64,000 bases of DNA. Origin: Branchiostoma belcheri (Eukaryota > Chordata > Leptocardii > Amphioxiformes > Branchiostomatidae). The stretch is taken from positions 752,263 through 816,262 of the forward strand of contig NW_017803843.1 in NCBI RefSeq assembly GCF_001625305.1, in the 5' to 3' direction. Below the pieces are notes generated by a model that saw only the letters and a list, made by a program, of their open reading frames with translations, did no database searches and was not told the origin of the DNA. Positions 58,347-64,000 of this stretch are shown piece by piece. The position numbers and the translations under genes were made by a program. Position 1 is the stretch's first letter. The number at the start of each line of letters is the position of its first letter.

Positions 58347-61300
58347 CTGTACATCAAGCAAATGTAGAATCTCTGTCAAATGTGATAGTGCACATTGATG
58401 AGAACATATGAGATACTGAGCAATCATATTTCAGGAAATATACGTCTGGGTGTACCTGTTCTAGCATTGGTGCATTTTTCTGAAACATTGCTTGAATATA
58501 TCACACAACATGTACTACATCTTCTACAAGAAAGTAAAGTTGATAAACACACAAAGGTACAAAATAATTCAATTCTTTCCTAAAATTTTCTGTGAAACAC
58601 GACCACCTAACCGTACATTTCTGTTCCAGCTTATTCTCCCTGATCCGCTCGATCCACTTCCTCCAGTCGTCACTTCCCTTCTCCAGGGTCTCCCCGTTCC
58701 CGACCACGATCAGGCCCCGCCTGGCTCTGGTCAGCAACACGTTCATCCGCCGGGGATCGTTCAGGAAGCCTGGAAAGAAATCAGTTAACGTCATTTGAAT
58801 TTTTAAAAGGGACAGATTGATGCAACAAGGTATACTTAGCCTGGATGCCAGACCCATAGCAAGCTAGGCCCAGGGTCTAACTGAGGGGGATTGTGGTGTA
58901 TTTCCTTGGAGGTATGTTGGCCCTGGAGCCTAGGAACTGGTCTGTGCAGGCCCTGGAAACATGCAGTCTGGCATTTAGGCTAAGGTATACGTTGTTTTTG
59001 CTTATAGTACCATTTTCTCCCTGTCTTCAAAATCTCAAAACTGCAGTAAATTTTCATCACACACTTACCAACGTACCCTCCCTCATTGGCCCGAACTGCG
59101 GAGAAAATGATGACGTCACGTTCCTGTCCCTGGAATCCATCCACTGACCGCACGGCGATGTTTCTGTCCAGGCCGCGCTTGATTTCTTCGATCTGTGCGT
59201 GCGAGGAAGCCGAACAAGCGTGATGAACAGGGCGCCTTTGACACTAACAGTATTAGTGTATCTTCTAGACGAATGACTGCAGCATCTAGATTTGTTAAGC
59301 AGATGATAGACTCTATTTTGCTATTTCAGCAAAACTCCGTTTTGCTATTTCAGCAAAATTCCAACCTCAGAAGTTTTGCATGCAAAGTAGATAATAGTTT
59401 GTAGGTACATGTATCACTGATAGGCATACTACTCACTAGTAGTTGGAAACAAACCTGCGCCTTGTAGGGTGACACGATCCCAATGTCATCCTCTACGATG
59501 TCACCTCCCTCGAGCAGTCGTTTTGTTACTTCAATGACGATCTTGACCTCTTCGACATTAAATTTGGAGGTCCCGCGGGATGACTCACCAGGCAAACGTT
59601 GACAGACGTTGATGAACGAAACCGGCAGATTTCGGTTAGGCCATCTGAACCCTGGGGGCGGTATTCTGTCGGATGCCTCTACGCCATCTTTGATTTGACC
59701 TTGGTAGAAATGTTGTGATGGGAAGGTCGAAATTGCCGGGTGCATTCTGTACTGCGTGTCTAGAAGATGAACCCGAAACTTCTGTCCTCTCCATCTGAAA
59801 ACAAAACAACGTTCAATGATTCCTTTCCTCGCCCCGGCCAGGTGGTTTAAGCCCCATAAAGAGTACAGATCTGGTACAAAAAGAAACAAAAAACATACAG
59901 ATTGACCAGCAGTAAAGTGTTTTTCAACACATTGATAAGAACAAGCCCTATGAATGTGCAATTCAACATTAAAAGATGAACGACAAACATACAATGACCA
60001 CTTATAATCTTATAACAAATGGTCATTATTTTATCGTCCATAGAACTAACTAAAAGTCAATTGTAGCCAAGAAAAAAAAGCATGGTGTTGTGACTGTTGT
60101 CTGGGCAAAATACGAAAATATTGACCTTTCGAAGAGGGATATTTTCAGCTCCTGCGCCTCCTCGCTCTGCACGAGCGGCGGTAGTTGCTGGTCGTCACCG
60201 ATGAGACAGACCCTCTCCGCCCCGTGAGACAGGGCGCACAGCACCGCCGGCTCCGTGGCCTGGGCCGCCTCGTCAACCAGCACGCGGCTGAGGCTCAGCT
60301 GCTGCAGGACCTGGCTTCCCGCCCCGATACATGTCGTGCAGATGATCTGTAGATGATAAAAGTTTGATAAAATTGAACTACACTCACTGCAAACTTTCTG
60401 CAAAAACGCAATTTGTTAGCTACTTTTCGAAATCAAGCATTTATCCAGGACACATCATTCTCTGCATTTTAGGCTTTGAATCAACAATATCGGGGAATTC
60501 GATCAGACGTTATGAGTGTTTAAAGAAGATGCTCGAAACTTTTGTGCAGGGATAATAACAGATGTCATTATCACTTACCTTTGCCTTGGAAAAGATGGAT
60601 TTTACCCCCTGTGGTTTCTTTCTCCCGCCCCTGGTTTCCTCCGAGCCGAACTTTTCCTCGTACCGTTTGTCGAGCGTGAGGTGTCTGAGTCCGTACCTCA
60701 CCTTCTCCAGTTGACCAACGCGCAGGATCTGGTCTGGTGGGACATTTCTGGGAGGAAAAATAGAAACGCCCACATTCGTATGTTGTGGTAGCACATTATA
60801 AGTTTCGTATCAACTTGCCTTGCCTTCCATTGCGTTGCCTTGCCTAATCGGGAAATAATGTAAGGATAGAAGGTTGAATCCCTGGCATATCCTCAGTAAA
60901 GGATAGAAAAAGGAACTACCAATGCTTATCCAAGACATACAAGTAACTCTTTGTCCAAAAGTAGTATGCTGAGGCAAATATGATGTGACTTGTCAGGAAT
61001 GATCAAAACCTTAATAGCAACCATCTTGAGTATCCTACCTGTCTAGAAGTTTCTGGATGATGTTGTCAACTCCCTCGTTTGTCTCTGCCACAGCCAGAAT
61101 CTTGTCGTCACTCTGCCCCTGCCACCGGACGATGACTTCTGCGGCGGCCTTGGTCTTCCCTGTACCCGGCGGGCCTTGGATCAGCGTCATCTCAGTCGAG
61201 GCCGCTGATTGGACGGCTTCCTCCTGGCTTCTGTTCAGCAGGCTCTTCGTAGCCGGTCGCTTCTTCGGCCGCACGTCTTTAGGGGCATCAGAGACAGTCG

Positions 61301-64000
61301 TGCCTGATGCTGCTTCTGTCAGTTGGTGCTCCTGGGGAGCATCGGTAAGGAGATCTCCATCATCTACTGGATGAGCACGGGGTGCTTCTGTTGTTCCTGC
61401 TGTTGCCTTGGGTAGTGTTTCCGCTTCACTTCGGGTGTCGTCGGCTCCCAGTCGGTCTTCGTCGGTGTCCAGCTGCTCAAAGTTGGAAGTCAACACGTCA
61501 ACGCTGCCTCCGAAAGACGAGATGATGCGCTCACAGATCAGGTTACTGGGGGTGTCCGAGTCGGTTTTCACACAGAGGCAGTCGAGCGCCGCCATGACCC
61601 GCTGGTGGGAAATGCGGTTGCCGATGTGGATGGCGGTGAACTGTCCGGGAATGATGCACTGTGTCCCGTCACTGCTCCACAGAACGTTCAGATCAACTTC
61701 TACCGAATACGGAATAGAAGAAGACAGAAGTATAGACAACATTACAATAGAATAGACATCTGAAATAACCTCAAGCTCACTGCAAAGAACTGTGATACCT
61801 TATACATTGGCGATGTACTTGAACACTACACAAACCTGTCCTGTCGATGCTGACTTCGGTCACTATAACAGAGGGTGAAGACTGAGACGTTATCTGCAGC
61901 TGGTCGCCTACAGACAGTTGCAGCTCGTTCTTCTCCCAGTCCGCGATGATGTACCGACCATCATCCTCCTCCACGAGAATAACCGACGTCTTGTCTGCTC
62001 TGGCGCGAAGAGCCCGGCTGCGGCAGCTGCAGACCTCCTCCCGGACCTCCATGGTGCACAGCGCTGTCCAGTGTAGGTAGTAATCCATCCGGCCGGGGAC
62101 AAAGTCAGCTGGGTTGATGGGAACTACCCCTATTAAGCACCGACAAGGGACAACATAAGAGTATGTAAAAATCTATGAACATGACAGAAAATATCTATTT
62201 CTTATGAATGAGGAAACAAATGGCTACGTCATGAGTAACTCTTGTACTAACTCTAGTAACTCTTCACAAGCACCGATTCACTCAAGTATATTGCATATGC
62301 GCAGTTCTAAATGGTAATTGTCAGAATATCGCTTCTGTTGTTTTGAGCTACAAAGCTTTGTTCCACATACCGCCTCTGATCATGTCCAGCAGGCTGTTCG
62401 CGCAGTCCACGCCTGCGTGCTGAAGGTGTAGGAACAGTTGTCGTAACCTCTCCAGCCCAAAGACGACGCCATCTCTTTGAAGAGTGCTGCAGAACCTGTG
62501 GAAGAAAACGCCTGTTCTTAAGATGCGCTTGAGAAATAATCTTCTATATGAAGATAAAAAATAATATCCAGTCAAATATTGAAAAAAAACTGAATTCACC
62601 TGCGAATTCTCATGAGTGTGGCCTCTGAGTCAGTGTAGGCTCCCGGCTGCACGCACATGTATGACGTCATGAACACGATGTTCATGAGCAGGTGGAAGTA
62701 TTTCTCCTCGATTTCAGGCCGGAGGTGGACCTGATCGCGATACTTCCACAGCAATGATTCAATCTTCAGGGCAGCCTGCAATATGAAGTTTAGCCGATAT
62801 CAGTTTGGAATATGCACTAGAAGTACATGTACTAGTAAAATGGGACCAAAAATCAACAAGATTATCACAATTGTTTTCTTCTCACACTAAATACAAAATT
62901 GCTAGATCTGTAGGTAAGACGTACCTCGGGTAGATGTCCGTAGAGCTCAATGACGTTGTTGAGGGAGTCACGTGTCAGCGTCCCGGCTTCTCCGCCCTCA
63001 CAAATGGCTTCACACATGGACTCAAACCTGCGCAGTCGTTCTGCCTCCTCAGAGAGCACTTCTTCTGGTTCCACCCCCAGCTCGGGAAACTCTCGGCGAC
63101 TCCCTACATCGCCAGTGAACGCTGTGCTGCCTTCCAGGTTCGTGTCTGGTGTCTCTTGTGATGGCTGTTCGGACAAGGCTTCCCTCTGTCGCCGCTCGGT
63201 GTAGACGCTCGGACCGCTCTGCATGCGTGTAACCTGATAGAACACTTCAACCGCCTGGACTTCTTCCTTCTGTAGCTTGACCGAACGGTCCCTGCGTTCC
63301 CCCGGAAATCTGTCCAGTGCGACGCTCATCCTGACGGCTCCGTCGCTCCACCGCAGCCACACGAACGTCATCGGGCGCCTGACGTTGTAGATCTGCAGGT
63401 GCTCCGAGTCCAACTCCAACAGGTAGTCGTCCTTCATGTGGCCATCCTGTAGGTCCACCATCTCCATCCCGCCGCCGGAGTGATCCGAGAAGAAGACGAC
63501 CGTGGGACGACCCGAGCTCTCGTCTGTAGTGATGACGTCTTCCATCACAAGCGGCCCGGGAAGACACAGCCCCATCACCAGGACTGTGCCCGCAAGGTGG
63601 AACTCGAAGATAAGCAGTTTCGGAGTCTCCGACGTCAAGACACTTCTGACGGTTGGCCACGAGATGTCTTCGTCAAACTGCTGGTAGAAGAGTGACCACT
63701 GATTTGGTGACATTACGTCCATCCTCCCTATGTCGCTCTCCGTAAGGATCTTTGATTTGTAGAAGGCATTGGTGATGTACTTCATAGGCAGTTCAGGGCA
63801 ATCGACTGCCACCCTGGCCTTCTGACTTGGCGTGAAGCGCGTGAAATCTATCTGCCCCACATAACTCTGGAGGTCCTGAAGACGACCGTTGCTCTCACAC
63901 CATTTGTACAGGAAACGGAAGAGCTGATACTCGCTGACGTTGATGTCCTTATTGTTCAGAAGGTCTGTGATGTCGGGTTCCTCAAAGACTCTGACCGCCA
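58198..64000 (-). CDS. UPF1-like SF1 helicase with BACK-like region and RGG tail (5' partial)
   Basis: Eleven exons chain in phase: 62925-64000 (open at the edge), 62600-62775, 62371-62495, 61836-62129, 61039-61696, 60579-60747, 60126-60346, 59455-59794, 59069-59192, 58617-58769, 58198-58346; about 1,160 residues visible. Helicase motifs in order: Q-type NRSQEEAV, I GPPGTGKT, II DEAAQ, III GDDQQLPP, IV LDTQYRMHP, V VDGFQGQERDV, VI NVLLTRARRGL. These define a UPF1/SEN1/ZNFX1-type ATP-dependent nucleic acid helicase. The first visible residues (NNKDINVSEYQLFRFLYKWC) resemble a BACK domain, suggesting a BTB-BACK start outside the window. A beta-rich segment (61836-62129) precedes the helicase core. 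The end is an RGG box closing with NAWYQSQNY. The exact orthologue is not recognised; RNA binding is inferred. Confidence 0.88.
58836..58982. mobile_element. hAT-like foldback MITE with 8-bp target duplication
   Basis: Inverted ends TAGCCTGGATGCCAGAC / TAGCCTAAATGCCAGAC are flanked by AGGTATAC at 58828-58835 and 58983-58990. An 8-bp duplication is the hAT hallmark. It lies in a helicase intron. Confidence 0.8.

Noticed and set aside
58501..58616. Helicase C-terminus read through to the stop at 58501
   Set aside because: The extra 38 residues resemble nothing, whereas the donor at 58617 joins in phase to an RGG-box exon with a clean acceptor and stop.

Overview
The window is animal nuclear DNA: genes are split into many short exons with GT-AG introns, are spaced by repeats, and encode metazoan families. 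A lancelet (amphioxus, Branchiostoma) is the best fit. The reasons are a deuterostome-type CFAP46 and polybromo-1, a ZU5/UPA/death-domain membrane protein, an LRR membrane protein whose tail has repeats like those I recall from amphioxus proteins, and recurrent tRNA-derived SINEs, hAT-like foldback elements and Penelope-like fragments. The species is not provable from this sequence alone. All gene models below were assembled by hand from splice sites and reading phase; exon edges may be off by a base or two.

Layout. 1-5.2 kb: no recognisable gene; foldback elements, a SINE, microsatellites. 5.26-10.5 kb, minus: a 702-residue single-pass UNC5CL-like protein (signal peptide, short ectodomain, TM, ZU5, UPA, death domain). 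11.2-47.3 kb, minus: a complete 64-exon CFAP46 gene (about 2,833 residues), a TPR protein of the ciliary central apparatus. One of its introns (41.76-45.09 kb) hosts an oppositely oriented LRR transmembrane gene with reading-frame breaks and ITIM-like tail repeats. 47.3-48.4 kb: a divergent promoter with YY1-like and X-box-like motifs. 48.4-57.05 kb, plus: polybromo-1 (PBRM1), with most of its coding sequence in one 4.5 kb exon. 58.2-64.0 kb, minus, open at the right edge: a UPF1-like SF1 helicase, preceded by a BACK-like region and ending in a separate RGG-box exon.

The genes do not form a pathway: one innate-type death-fold protein, one axonemal gene, one chromatin-remodelling subunit, one RNA/DNA helicase and one putative immune receptor. 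Points most worth a second look are the LRR receptor with four ITIM-like repeats, the BACK-like/helicase/RGG architecture, the internal intron loss and homopolymer frameshift in PBRM1, a perfect 195-bp Penelope-like inverted repeat carrying hammerhead-like cores, and a tandem repeat that multiplies a CFAP46 splice donor.
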